Assembly: GCA_035533275.1 (NCBI GenBank)
Contig: DATLUD010000020.1
Coordinates: 1 to 64,000, forward strand
Length of the DNA stretch: 64,000 nucleotides
Reading direction: 5' to 3'
From: SCRA01 sp035533275
GTDB lineage: Bacteria > Vulcanimicrobiota > Vulcanimicrobiia > Vulcanimicrobiales > SCRA01
The notes under the pieces were generated by a model. That model saw only the letters and a list, made by a program, of their open reading frames with translations. It was not told the origin of the DNA and did not search any database. Shown piece by piece: positions 14,454-23,447 of the stretch (the stretch's first letter is position 1; each line of letters opens with the position of its first letter). The position numbers were made by a program, and so were the translations under genes.

Positions 14454-15805
14454 TACCTGACCTTGACGCTGGTGACGACGTTCATGCCCGGGCGCAGCGG
14501 CGTGCCATCCGGATTCGGACCGTCGAGCTCGATGCGCACCGGAATGCGCTGCGTGACCTTCACGAAGTTGCCCGTGGCGTTCTGCGCCGGCACGATCGAG
14601 AAGGTGGAGCCGGTGGCCGGGCCGATGGAGACCAGGTGCCCCGAGAACGTCTTCCCCTTGTACGCGTCGACGGTGATGTCCACGTGCTGACCCGGACGCA
14701 TGTCGGCGATCTGGGTCTCCTTGTAGTTGGCGGTGATGTAGATCTTGTCGAGCGGAACGATGGCGAAGAGCATCTGTCCCGCCGCGACCATCTGACCGGC
14801 GGTGATGTCCTTCTCGCCGATGTAGCCGTTGCTCGGCGCATAGATGTACGTGTACGAGACCGCCGCGCGCGCTTGCGCCTCGGCGGCCCGCGCGTTCTTC
14901 ACCTGGGCGTCGGCGCCTTGCGCCTGGGCCTCTTGCGAGGTCACCCTGTAAGGGGTCGAGCTCTCCGCGAGCTTGCCCGTCGCCGTCGTGAGCGCCGCCT
15001 CGGCCGCGCTCACGCCCGCCCGCGCCGCGCGCAGCCGGTCCCGCGCCGCGCGCACCGCGGCATCGGCGGCGCGCGCGCTCTGCTGCGCCTGCTGGAACTG
15101 CGCGAGCGCCCCCGCCGCGGCCGCTTTGGCGGCGTCGAGCTGGTTGGCCGGCAGCGCGCCTTCATTGACGAGCTGAGAGGTGCGCCGCAGGTCCGAATCG
15201 GCCTTGGCCAGCGCCTCTCGAGCCGCGGGCACGCCGGCGTCGGCGGCCTTCGACTGCGCCTGCGAGCTCACCAGCTGCGCCGTCGCGGCGGAGAGGTCGG
15301 CCCGAGCGGAAAGGATCCCGGCCTGCGCCGAGCTCACGCCGCCCTGACTCTGCTGCACCTGCGCACCTCGCGTTGACTGCGTGAGATCGACGCCCACGGC
15401 GGCGGCCCTTGCCTGAGCCTGCGCCGATGCCAAAGCCGCTTGAGCGGCGCGCAGACGATCGAGCTCGTCGCGATCGGCAAGCCGCGCCATCAGCTCGCCC
15501 TTGTGGACCTGCTGGTTGGTGTCGACGTAGATCGCATCGACGCGCTCGGCGATCTTGGCGTTCACCTGGACGATGTCCGCGTCGACCGTGGCGTCGTCCG
15601 TGCTCTCATGCGCATGCGCGTACAGGAACCACTTCACGCCAAAGACCAGCACGAGGATCGCGACGACGACGCCGAGGGCCGTGAGCAGCCGGCGGCGCCC
15701 CGGCGGCATGCCGCCGTTCTGCTCGGACGGCACCCCCGGCTGACCTTGGGCGGACGCTTGAGACTCCGGCGGCGAGGCGGGCGTCTCGACGCTCGTGCTA
15801 CTCAT
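14453..15805 (-). CDS. HlyD/EmrA-type membrane fusion protein
   Basis: This 450-residue periplasmic adaptor is anchored by one N-terminal membrane segment near 40-60 (LLTALGVVVAILVLVFGVKWFL). A biotinyl-lipoyl half follows (VDADIVQVNAKIAERVDAIYVDTNQQVHKGELMARL), then a long Ala/Gln/Arg-rich coiled coil near 115-290. The second lipoyl half and a beta barrel end it (YIYAPSNGYIGEKDITAGQMV, LRPGMNVVTSVKVR). It would link the EmrB-like pump to the outer envelope, although no TolC homologue is in the window. The coiled coil is longer and more alanine-rich than in E. coli EmrA. It overlaps tetR by 8 bases and the permease by 1. Confidence 0.88.
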   Translation of the reverse strand: MSSTSVETPASPPESQASAQGQPGVPSEQNGGMPPGRRRLLTALGVVVAILVLVFGVKWFLYAHAHESTDDATVDADIVQVNAKIAERVDAIYVDTNQQVHKGELMARLADRDELDRLRAAQAALASAQAQARAAAVGVDLTQSTRGAQVQQSQGGVSSAQAGILSARADLSAATAQLVSSQAQSKAADAGVPAAREALAKADSDLRRTSQLVNEGALPANQLDAAKAAAAGALAQFQQAQQSARAADAAVRAARDRLRAARAGVSAAEAALTTATGKLAESSTPYRVTSQEAQAQGADAQVKNARAAEAQARAAVSYTYIYAPSNGYIGEKDITAGQMVAAGQMLFAIVPLDKIYITANYKETQIADMRPGQHVDITVDAYKGKTFSGHLVSIGPATGSTFSIVPAQNATGNFVKVTQRIPVRIELDGPNPDGTPLRPGMNVVTSVKVR

Positions 15806-16385
15806 GGCGGAGAGTACCTTTCAAGAAGATGTCGGTGTAATACGCCACGTCGGCTTCGGTGGTGGGCGTCTGCCCGCCCCAAAGCCGCTTCCCCATGACG
15901 TGCGCGAAGATCATTCCGAAGAAGGCGCGCGCCAGGCGCTTGGGATCGCCGGAGATGCGTTCGGCGTCCACCTGGCGCTGCATGAAGCCGATGATGTCGC
16001 GGTGCGTGCGCTTGGGCCCCTCGAAGATGGGAGAGTCTGCATCCAGGTCCTTGTCGGCCATGTGCACGCGAATAAGGTCTTCGACGGATTCGATCCCCCG
16101 CGCCAACGTCAATCCCACGCGGTTGAGATCGACGCGGATGTCCCCCGTCTCCGCGCACCCCTCGGCGATCCCGCCCTGCGGGCAGCAACGGTTGACCATC
16201 TCGGCCAAGAGACGGTCCTTGGAGCCGAAATGCCGGAAGAGGGTGACCTCGTTGACCCCGGCGAGCTGAGCGATCTCCCGCGTCGTGGTCCCATGGCGTC
16301 CGTTGCGGACGTAGACGGACCGGGCGGCCGAGAGGATCCGCTCCCGGGTCTCCTCCGGCGAGCTGTGACGGTGTGCGGTTTCCAT
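15798..16385 (-). CDS. TetR-family transcriptional repressor
   Basis: This 195-residue regulator has an N-terminal helix-turn-helix near residues 12-60 (ERILSAARSVYVRNGRHGTT, TREIAQLAGVNEVTLFRHFG) and a divergent C-terminal ligand domain. It is the first gene of the efflux operon and overlaps the adaptor gene. A palindrome directly against its start codon (16386-16413) is the expected operator, so it probably represses itself and the pump until a ligand binds. There is no ribosome site before ATG 16385, which suggests a leaderless or nearly leaderless message. Three cysteines lie in the ligand domain (NRCCPQGG and GCAE), which could allow redox or metal sensing; that is speculation. Confidence 0.88.
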   Translation of the reverse strand: METAHRHSSPEETRERILSAARSVYVRNGRHGTTTREIAQLAGVNEVTLFRHFGSKDRLLAEMVNRCCPQGGIAEGCAETGDIRVDLNRVGLTLARGIESVEDLIRVHMADKDLDADSPIFEGPKRTHRDIIGFMQRQVDAERISGDPKRLARAFFGMIFAHVMGKRLWGGQTPTTEADVAYYTDIFLKGTLRHE

Positions 16386-16431
16386 CGACGTAAGTAAGTA
16401 GATACTTACATCGACGGCAGAGTTTTGTCAA
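16386..16431 (-). promoter_or_regulatory. Promoter and TetR-type operator for the efflux operon
   Basis: Read on the minus strand there is a consensus TTGACA (16431-16426). A TAAGTA follows 17 bases later (16408-16403). The TAAGTA lies inside an 11-base inverted repeat, CGACGTAAGTA (16386-16396) and TACTTACATCG (16403-16413), with one mismatch and a 6-base spacer. The palindrome abuts the tetR start codon, so bound repressor would block the -10 element. Confidence 0.75.
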
Positions 16432-16455
16432 CCCCTAAACTATTGACTTTCTCCC

Positions 16456-17229
16456 TCAGAGCTGCGCGCGGACCCGCGCCATCCACACGGCGAAGCGCGG
16501 GTCGTCGTCGGGGCTCGCTACCCCCGTGTAGAGCACGACGGCATAGCGGCGCCCGTCGGAGAGGGTCAGGATTCCCCCGTCGTGGCTGACCGCATCGGTG
16601 TCCCCGGTCTTGTGGGCGAAGCGGTCACCCGGCCGAAGCCCAGTGGGCAGCTTTCCGTTCCACCATTGGCGGGCCAGACTCGCGACGATCTCCTCGGACC
16701 CGGGCAGGAGCCGCTTGTCCAGCGCCGCCAGCAGCGCCGCGGCGTCTCCGCAGGGATGTGCGTTGCGCCCCGTGGCCTCGGGATCGTCGATCAGCGGCTC
16801 GCTCCCCGAGAGCTTGCGGTGCACCTGGGTCCGGGTCAACCCGATGGCGGCGCAGAAGGCGGTGACCGCGCGCCGGTCGAGCAGGTCGATCAGCTGGTTG
16901 GTCGCCACGTTGTCGGAACGCGCGAGCATCAAGTCCACCAGCTGGCCAAGCGTGGCTCGATAGCCTTCGCGCAGGGGGCTCGGCGCGTCGTTGGCCGTCA
17001 GGTTCCGGGCAGCGATCGTCACCTCGGTCCCCGGCCCCAGTTCCCCGGCCGCGATGCGAGCGTGGGCGGCCGCCGCGATCGGCACCTTGATCATGCTGGC
17101 CGGATAGAGGGGGAGCCAGGGATCCAGCTCGGCGCGCTCGCCCGCCGCGTCGAGACGCGCCACCACGGCGCTGCACGGCTCCAAGCCCGCGGCGCGCGCG
17201 GCGTCGGCCAGCCCCCCCGCGTCGATCAC
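16456..17229 (-). CDS. Class A beta-lactamase-fold serine hydrolase
   Basis: This 257-residue protein has the penicillin-binding motifs in order: S45-M-I-K48 (nucleophile and base), S105-D-N107 and K207-T-G209. An omega-loop stretch E144-P-L-I-D148 matches the E166xxxN170 of class A enzymes, except that Asp replaces Asn. No signal peptide is visible, so it may be cytoplasmic or exported in another way, which is odd for a beta-lactamase. It is the last gene of the hut operon, joined by a 4-base GTGA overlap. It could cleave a peptide or amide rather than a beta-lactam. Antibiotic resistance should not be assumed. Confidence 0.75.
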   Translation of the reverse strand: MIDAGGLADAARAAGLEPCSAVVARLDAAGERAELDPWLPLYPASMIKVPIAAAAHARIAAGELGPGTEVTIAARNLTANDAPSPLREGYRATLGQLVDLMLARSDNVATNQLIDLLDRRAVTAFCAAIGLTRTQVHRKLSGSEPLIDDPEATGRNAHPCGDAAALLAALDKRLLPGSEEIVASLARQWWNGKLPTGLRPGDRFAHKTGDTDAVSHDGGILTLSDGRRYAVVLYTGVASPDDDPRFAVWMARVRAQL

Positions 17230-18560
17230 GTCCCCGGGCCGGCGGGGTCCATCGGCAGGCGCAGGCGCTCGGCCACGCGCCGAACCTCAGCGGCGATGCG
17301 CTCGTTGCCGTACCGCTGAGCGCGCCGGCGGTCGCTCACCTTGCGACCCCCGACGAACGTCTCCACCACGATGCCCGGGTCGGAGACGTAGACCATCTGG
17401 TTGACCGGGTGCGACCACGGATGGAAGGACGGGTGCGTGCGATCGACGACGCACCAGTCGGCATAGCATCCCTCGGTGAAGTCCCCGGCCTCGATGCCGA
17501 TGGCGTGAGCGCCTTCACGCGTCCCCATCATCCACGCGTCGTGCGCGCTGAGCGTCGCGCCGTCCAGCGTCGCGATCTTCTGCAAGAACGAGGCCGCGCG
17601 CATCTCGTCGTAGATGCACGGCCGCAGATTGCAGTCGGTCCCCAGGCCCACGCGCACGCCGCGCCGGCGCAACCCCACGATGTCGGCGATGCCGTCGCCG
17701 AGATACTGGTTCGTGACGGGGTTGTGGATCAGCGCTGCGCCGCGCTCGGCCATCAGCTCCTTCTCCTCCTCCGTCTGCCAGATGCCGTGCACGGCCACGA
17801 AGTCGGACCCCAGCACGCCCAGCGAGTCCAGATAGGCAATGGGCGTGAGGCCCGTGCGGCCGCGCACCTGCTCCACCTCGTATCGCGCCTCGGCGACGTG
17901 CATGTGCGCGGGCACGCCCAGCTCGCGCGCCAGGTCCACGGCCGCTCGCGTCATCTCCGCCGAGGCGGCGTGCAGCGAGTGCGGCGCGGGGCAAACCATG
18001 ATGCCTAGGCCACGCAGGTCTTCCGCGAGCGCCAGCGTGTCGCGGCGAGCCTGCGCGATCTCCTCGCGAAACGCCGGCGGAGCGAAGTCGGCGTCCATCC
18101 ATGCCCGCGCGACGACGAGTCGGATGCCGCAGTCGACGGCGGCCTCGACCAGGCGCTCGAGGTGCTGGGTCCCCCCGCCGTTCAGGTAGAAGAACTCGAC
18201 CACCGTGGTGATGCCGTTGCCCAGCATCTCCACGAACGCGGAGAGCGCGACCCAGTAGAGCTCGTCGGGCGTCAATTGCGGGATGATGCGGTAGAGCGCG
18301 TCGCTCCGCCAGCGCTCGAAGCCCCAGTCGTCCGCCCAGCCCCGCAACAGGATCTGATAGCAGTGGCTGTGTCCGTTGATGGCCCCGGGCGCCAGCAGCC
18401 GCTCCTCGCCGTAGTCCATACGCGGCGCATCCGGGTATTGCGTCACGATCGAGTCGCCGTCGCCGGCGCGCACGATGCGGCCTCCGTCGGCGGCGAACGC
18501 GAAGTCGTGCACGAGTCTTCCGCTCACGAGGGCGTGCCGCGCACGCACTACCTGGATCAT
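17226..18560 (-). CDS. Metal-dependent amidohydrolase, possibly formimidoylglutamate deiminase
   Basis: This 444-residue amidohydrolase-superfamily protein has the metal motifs NGHSHCYQ near residue 63, HMHVAEARYEVEQVRGRTG, VHGIW and LGTDCN. The fold group includes cytosine deaminase, S-adenosylhomocysteine deaminase and HutF. CPAPHSLHAAS resembles the APHSL segment of HutF. It sits directly after hutI, whose product leads to formiminoglutamate. A role in deiminating formiminoglutamate to formylglutamate is therefore attractive but inferred from position. A guanine- or SAH-type deaminase is the alternative. ATG 18560 overlaps the hutI stop by 4 bases. Confidence 0.75.
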   Translation of the reverse strand: MIQVVRARHALVSGRLVHDFAFAADGGRIVRAGDGDSIVTQYPDAPRMDYGEERLLAPGAINGHSHCYQILLRGWADDWGFERWRSDALYRIIPQLTPDELYWVALSAFVEMLGNGITTVVEFFYLNGGGTQHLERLVEAAVDCGIRLVVARAWMDADFAPPAFREEIAQARRDTLALAEDLRGLGIMVCPAPHSLHAASAEMTRAAVDLARELGVPAHMHVAEARYEVEQVRGRTGLTPIAYLDSLGVLGSDFVAVHGIWQTEEEKELMAERGAALIHNPVTNQYLGDGIADIVGLRRRGVRVGLGTDCNLRPCIYDEMRAASFLQKIATLDGATLSAHDAWMMGTREGAHAIGIEAGDFTEGCYADWCVVDRTHPSFHPWSHPVNQMVYVSDPGIVVETFVGGRKVSDRRRAQRYGNERIAAEVRRVAERLRLPMDPAGPGT

Positions 18561-19822
18561 GTGTACGCCTCCCCTGCGCTGACGACCGCGGCCGCCAAAT
18601 TGCCGCCGAAGCTCCAGCCGAACTCTCGCGGATCTCCCATCTCCATGACCACCGCGTCCGCGCGCTCCCCCGCCTCGAGCGTTCCCGCCCGGAGCCGCAG
18701 CGAGTGCGCCGCCGCCGCGGTGACCCCAACCAGCGCCTCCGCGGCGCTCAGCCCCAGCAGACGCCGTCCCAGGTGCGCGGCCATCTGCAGGCTCGGGCAC
18801 GGGGCGGTTCCGGGATTGAAGTCCGTGGCCAGCGCCACCTGCACGCCCGCGTCGAGCATCGCCCGCGCCGGTGCCGGCTGCGCCACGCCCATGTACCACA
18901 CGGTGGTCGGGCAGAGCACCGCTACCGTCCCGGCGCGCGCCAGGCCCGCGATGTGGTCGGGGGCGATGCGGTTCAGATGGTCGGCGGCGTCGAGCGCGAG
19001 CTCCTCGGCAAGCGCCGCGGCCCCGCCCGCGGCGAACTCGTCGCAGTGGAGCCGCAGGCGCAAGCCGTGTTCGCGGGCGGCGCGCAGGTAACGCCGCGAC
19101 TGCTCCACCGTGAAATAGCCGGGCTCGCAGAAGGCATCGGCATAGATGCCGCCGGCGGCGCGCGCATGCGGCAGCGCCCGCTCGATCAACGCGTCGACGA
19201 ATGCATCGTCGTCGTCGTACTCCGGCGCGTGCGCGTGCGGACCCGTCAGCGTCGGCACCACGCGCGGCATGCCTGGGGCATGGCCCACCCGCACGATGGT
19301 GCGCAGCAACTCGAGCTCCCCTTCCGGGCGCAGGTCGTACCCCGTCTTCACCTCGGCGGCGGTGGTGCCGTGGCGGAACATCGTGCGCAAGTGCGCCGAC
19401 AACGCGGCCTCGCGCTCGGCCGGCGAAGCGGCCCGCGTCTTCCGCACGGTGTAGGCCATGCCCAGTTCCGGAGCGCGCCCCGCCAGGCGCGCCGCGAAGT
19501 CGGGCTCGCGGTCGCCGACGTAGAGCGGATGCGTATGCGCGTCCACGAAGCCGGGGAGCAGCAGACGGCCCCGCAGGTCCAACTCCTCGATGCGGCGTCT
19601 GCGCGGCTCCGGCAGCGCGCGCAGCGCCTGCCGCACCTCGCCCTCCGCGCCGGCCGCGTGGACGATGCCGTCCACCGCCAACAGCGCTCCGCGCACATAA
19701 TAGCCGAGGCGGTCGAAGGTGACGCCGCCCTGCGGCGTCGCGCGTGCCCCCTGGTTGGTCACGATCGGCCCCCCATGAAGCAGCAGCGCCCCGCCGGCGC
19801 CCGCCGTCGACCGCGGGATCAA
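18557..19822 (-). CDS. hutI: Imidazolonepropionase
   Basis: This 421-residue metallo-amidohydrolase opens imidazolonepropionate to formiminoglutamate, step three of histidine breakdown. DAHTHPLYVGDRE with the metal HxH, HCDEF, and ATDFNPGTAPCPSLQ are characteristic of HutI, as is YDLRPEGELELLRTI. I place the start at TTG 19822, which shares four bases (TTGA) with the hutU stop. This keeps the usual first strand, LLLHGGPIVTN. GTG 19762 is the alternative but would remove that strand. The TTG choice makes every junction of the operon a 4-base overlap. Confidence 0.9.
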   Translation of the reverse strand: MIPRSTAGAGGALLLHGGPIVTNQGARATPQGGVTFDRLGYYVRGALLAVDGIVHAAGAEGEVRQALRALPEPRRRRIEELDLRGRLLLPGFVDAHTHPLYVGDREPDFAARLAGRAPELGMAYTVRKTRAASPAEREAALSAHLRTMFRHGTTAAEVKTGYDLRPEGELELLRTIVRVGHAPGMPRVVPTLTGPHAHAPEYDDDDAFVDALIERALPHARAAGGIYADAFCEPGYFTVEQSRRYLRAAREHGLRLRLHCDEFAAGGAAALAEELALDAADHLNRIAPDHIAGLARAGTVAVLCPTTVWYMGVAQPAPARAMLDAGVQVALATDFNPGTAPCPSLQMAAHLGRRLLGLSAAEALVGVTAAAAHSLRLRAGTLEAGERADAVVMEMGDPREFGWSFGGNLAAAVVSAGEAYT

Positions 19823-21468
19823 AGACGCCAATCGATGCCCCGCTCGTCGGCGGCGCGTATCGCCTCGTCGTAGCCGGCGTCGGCGTGCCGCACGACGCCG
19901 ATGCCGGGGTCCGTGGTGAGCACGGCCTCCAGCTTCGCTCGCGCGAGCTCCGAGCCGTCGGCCACCACCACCATGCCCGCGTGCTGCGAGTACCCGATGC
20001 CCACCCCTCCGCCATGGTGGATGGAGATCCACGAGGCTCCCGCGGCGGTATTGAGCAGCGCGTTGAGCAACGGCCAGTCGGCGACGGCGTCCGTGCCGTC
20101 GAGCATCGCCTCCGTCTCGCGGTAGGGCGAGGCCACGCTGCCCGCGTCGAGATGGTCGCGCCCGATCACGATCGGCGCGCTGACCTCGCCGGAGGCCACC
20201 AGCTCGTTGATCCGCAGGCCGAAGCGCGCGCGCTCTCCGTAGCCCAGCCAGCAGATGCGCGCCGGCAGCCCTTGGAAGGCGATCCGCTCGCGGGCCATCT
20301 CGATCCAGCGCCGCAGATGCGCATCGTCGGGGAAGAGGCGCAAGAGCTCGTCGTCGAGCCGCGCGATGTCGTTGGGGTCCCCGGAGAGCGCCGCCCAGCG
20401 GAAAGGGCCCTTCCCGCGGCAGAACAGCGGGCGGATGAAGGCCGGCACGAAGCCGGGAAAGTCGAACGCATTGGCGACACCGCCTTTGCGCGCTTGCTCG
20501 CGCAAGTTGTTGCCGTAGTCGAAGACCACCGCGCCGCGCTCCTGGAATCCCAGCATCGCCCGCACGTGCTCCGCCATCGATGCGACGGCGCGCCGTTCGT
20601 ACTCCACGGGGTCCTTCGCGCGCAGCTCCGCCACTTGCTGGAGATCGATCCCCGCCGGGACGTAACCGTTCAACGGATCGTGGGCGCTGGTTTGGTCCGT
20701 CACGACGTCGACGTGCAGACCCAGCGCCAGCAGCGCGGGGAGCTCCTCCGCCGCGTTGCCCGCATAGCCGATCGAGACGGGCTCCTTGCGCCGGCGCACC
20801 GACTCGATCATCGTCAGCGCGTCTTGCCGCGACGAGGCGATCATGTCGAGATAGCGCGTCTCCAGCCGCCGCCGGAGGCGCGCGGGATCCACCTCGACGC
20901 ACAGCGCGATCCCTTGGTTCATCGTCACGGCCAGCGGCTGGGCGCCGCCCATCCCGCCGAGACCGGCTGTCAGGACCACGCGCCCCGAGAGCGTGCCGCC
21001 GAAATGCCTGCGCGCCAACTCGGCAAAGGTCTCGAAGGTTCCCTGCACGATGCCCTGCGAGCCGATGTAGATCCACGACCCCGCCGTCATCTGGCCGTAC
21101 ATCATGAGACCGCGGCGCTCGAGCTCCCGGAAGTGCTCCCAGTCCGCCCATTTCGCGACGAGGTTGGCGTTGGCGAGCAACACGCGCGGCGCGCGCGGGT
21201 GCGTCTTGAAGACGGCGACCGGCTTGCCGGATTGGACGATCAGCGTCTCGTCGTTCTCCAAGCGCCGCAGCGTGCGAACGATCTTCTCGAACGACTCCCA
21301 GTCCCGCGCCGCCTTTCCGCTGCCGCCGTACACCACCAGGTCCTGCGGACGCTCGGCGACCTGGGGATCCAGGTTGTTCATCAGCATGCGCAGCGCCGCT
21401 TCTTGCTCCCAGCCCTTGCACGTGCGCTCGGGGCCGCGCGGCGCTCGTACCGGCATCTCGACGCTCAT
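19819..21468 (-). CDS. hutU: Urocanate hydratase
   Basis: This 549-residue NAD-containing enzyme converts urocanate to imidazolonepropionate. The family opening KGWEQEAALRMLMNNLDPQVAE is present, as are VVYGGSGKAARDW, MTAGSWIYIGSQGIVQGT, the nucleotide stretch GLGGMGGAQPLA, and FDYGNNLREQA. C-terminal SIHHGGGVGIGYSQHAG is also present. The length is normal. The start codon overlaps the stop of the prolyl oligopeptidase by 4 bases (ATGA). The enzyme is highly conserved, so the assignment is firm. Confidence 0.96.
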   Translation of the reverse strand: MSVEMPVRAPRGPERTCKGWEQEAALRMLMNNLDPQVAERPQDLVVYGGSGKAARDWESFEKIVRTLRRLENDETLIVQSGKPVAVFKTHPRAPRVLLANANLVAKWADWEHFRELERRGLMMYGQMTAGSWIYIGSQGIVQGTFETFAELARRHFGGTLSGRVVLTAGLGGMGGAQPLAVTMNQGIALCVEVDPARLRRRLETRYLDMIASSRQDALTMIESVRRRKEPVSIGYAGNAAEELPALLALGLHVDVVTDQTSAHDPLNGYVPAGIDLQQVAELRAKDPVEYERRAVASMAEHVRAMLGFQERGAVVFDYGNNLREQARKGGVANAFDFPGFVPAFIRPLFCRGKGPFRWAALSGDPNDIARLDDELLRLFPDDAHLRRWIEMARERIAFQGLPARICWLGYGERARFGLRINELVASGEVSAPIVIGRDHLDAGSVASPYRETEAMLDGTDAVADWPLLNALLNTAAGASWISIHHGGGVGIGYSQHAGMVVVADGSELARAKLEAVLTTDPGIGVVRHADAGYDEAIRAADERGIDWRL

Positions 21469-23447
21469 GGCGTCATCTCCAGGTGATGGAAGAGAAACGT
21501 CAGCTCGTCGGCCCGCTCGTCCACGCGCTTGCCCACCGGCATGCCCTGCCCGTGACCCGCCGCGGTCTCGATCCGCAGCAGGACGGGGGCGTCGCCACCT
21601 TGCGCCTCCTGCAGACGCGCGACGAACTTGCGGGCATGGAGCGGATCCACGCGCGTGTCGTGCTCGCCCGTGGCCACGAGGATGGCGGGATAGTCCGCGC
21701 CGTCGCGTACGCGATGGAGCGGCGAGTAGGCGGAGAGCCACGAGCGGTCCGGCTCGCGGTCGGGGTCGCCGTACTCCGGGACCCAGTAGGAACCGATCAG
21801 AAAGCGCTGATAGCGCAGCATATCGGTCAGCGGCACCAGACAGACGACGGCGCGATAGCGCTCCGGACGCTGCGTGACCGCGGCGGCCACCAACAGGCCC
21901 CCGTTCGAGCCGCCCATGATCGCCAGCCGCCGTGGGTCCGCGAGCTCGCTCTCGACGAGAAAGTCCGCGGCCGCGGCGAAGTCGTCGAAGACGTTCTGCT
22001 TGCGCTCGAGCATGCCCGCGCGGTGCCACGCCTCGCCGTATTCGCCCCCGCCGCGCAGATTGGCGATCGCATAGAGGCCGCCGGCTTCGACGAACGCCAG
22101 CATCGCTCCGAGGTAACTGGGCGTCAGCGAGATGTCGAAGCCCCCATAGCCGTAGAGAAGCGCCGGCCCGGGAGCCGCCGCTCCGCGGCGCCGCACGAGG
22201 AAGATCGGGATGCGCGTGCCGTCGCGCGACTGGTAGAAGCGCTGCTCGACGTCGATCTCTCCGCCGGCCACCGGCGACGCCGCCGACGCCCAAGGCGTCG
22301 CCGCGCCGGATGCGGCGTCGAGGGCGAAGACGCTGCCCGGATCGGTGAAGGTGGTCGTCGCGAGATAGGCCGTTCCCAGCTCGGGATCGGCGGCGATGTC
22401 GCTCACGCTGGTGAACGGAGGAAGGGTCACGGCACGCGGCGCTCCCTCGCCCTGGAGCTCGCGGAGCTCCAGGCGCGAGCACGCGTCGCGCAGGTAGTGC
22501 AGCAACAGCCCCGCCGCGGTCACCTCGCAGGCGATCAACCGCTCCATGGCCTCGGGAACCAGGGTCCGCCAGTGCTCCCGCTGCGGGCGCGCGGGGTCGA
22601 TCTCGATCACCCGCCCGTTGGCGGCGCCGTCGGTCGTGCGGACGACGATCCGCCCCGTGGGCAGCCACGCTCCCGAGTAGAACGCTTCGAGGCCCTTCGA
22701 GAGCACCAGCGGCGGACTCGACGCATCCCGCAGGTCCAGCAGGTAGACGTCCTCCCAGGCCGTGCCGTGCGAGACGGTGATGAAGAGCCAGCGCCCGTCG
22801 TGGGAGAGCGCTACCTCGGGAAGCTCAGCCGGGCCGAGCGCGGCGCCGAAGATCTCGTCGTCGGTCTCGCACGGCGTGCCGAGGCGATGCAGATAGACGC
22901 GGCGGAAACGCGGATCCTCCGCGTAGCGCGTATAGTAGAAGCCGCTCTCGTCGGGGAGCCACGCCAAGCTGGCGTAGCGCGTTCTCGTGATGCGGTCGTC
23001 CAGAAGCGCGCCGCTCGCGACGTCGACGACCCGCAGCGTCGAGTTCTCGTCGCCTCCCGCCGAGATGCCGAAGACCACGTACCGTCCGTCGCGGGAGGGA
23101 TACCACCAGTCGATCGCCGTCGTCGCCGCTCCGGCCAGGGCGACGGGATCGATCAGCACGCGCTCGGCGGCCGCCTGCCCGACGGAGGCCTCGCGCACCG
23201 CGACCACGGGCTGCTCCTGCTCCTCGCCGCGCCGCGCGTAGATGAGCCGGCCCCCGCGCTCCCGCGGGGCGCCGATCGCGGCGGTGCGCTGGAGACGCTC
23301 CACGCGCCGCGCCAAGAGCTCGCGGCCTCCATACGAGGTGATCGCCGCCGCCGTGCGCGCGTTCTGCTCGGCGACCCACGCCCGCACGGCCGGGTCGTCG
23401 CCGTGTTCGAGCCAGAGGTGGCGCTCGCCGTGGTCCGCCGCGATCAC
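21465..23447 (-). CDS. Prolyl oligopeptidase family serine peptidase (S9A)
   Basis: This 660-residue protein has an N-terminal seven-bladed propeller (about residues 60-390) and a C-terminal alpha/beta hydrolase domain. The nucleophile is in MGGSNGGLLVAA, the acid in ATGEHDTRVDP and the histidine in AAGHGQGMP. S9A enzymes cleave short proline-containing peptides in the cytoplasm. It sits between hutH and hutU with 4-base overlaps on both sides, so it is made with the histidine enzymes. It may supply free histidine or other amino acids from imported peptides. GTG 23447 was chosen because it overlaps the hutH stop; a longer upstream frame is only read-through. Confidence 0.9.
   Translation of the reverse strand: MIAADHGERHLWLEHGDDPAVRAWVAEQNARTAAAITSYGGRELLARRVERLQRTAAIGAPRERGGRLIYARRGEEQEQPVVAVREASVGQAAAERVLIDPVALAGAATTAIDWWYPSRDGRYVVFGISAGGDENSTLRVVDVASGALLDDRITRTRYASLAWLPDESGFYYTRYAEDPRFRRVYLHRLGTPCETDDEIFGAALGPAELPEVALSHDGRWLFITVSHGTAWEDVYLLDLRDASSPPLVLSKGLEAFYSGAWLPTGRIVVRTTDGAANGRVIEIDPARPQREHWRTLVPEAMERLIACEVTAAGLLLHYLRDACSRLELRELQGEGAPRAVTLPPFTSVSDIAADPELGTAYLATTTFTDPGSVFALDAASGAATPWASAASPVAGGEIDVEQRFYQSRDGTRIPIFLVRRRGAAAPGPALLYGYGGFDISLTPSYLGAMLAFVEAGGLYAIANLRGGGEYGEAWHRAGMLERKQNVFDDFAAAADFLVESELADPRRLAIMGGSNGGLLVAAAVTQRPERYRAVVCLVPLTDMLRYQRFLIGSYWVPEYGDPDREPDRSWLSAYSPLHRVRDGADYPAILVATGEHDTRVDPLHARKFVARLQEAQGGDAPVLLRIETAAGHGQGMPVGKRVDERADELTFLFHHLEMTP

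Noticed and set aside
13098..14690. A long plus-strand frame of about 530 codons opposite the EmrB-like gene
   Set aside because: It is a Glu/Arg/His-rich shadow of a clear 14-segment transporter on the other strand and resembles no protein.
16456..17229. Calling this gene an antibiotic-resistance beta-lactamase
   Set aside because: It has no signal peptide, has Asp at the Asn170 position and is embedded in a histidine operon. Fold and motifs alone do not support resistance.
17226..20015. One very long minus-strand frame that seems to fuse hutI sequence with the amidohydrolase
   Set aside because: The upstream part is hutI read in the wrong frame. The real genes meet in a 4-base ATGA overlap at 18557-18560.
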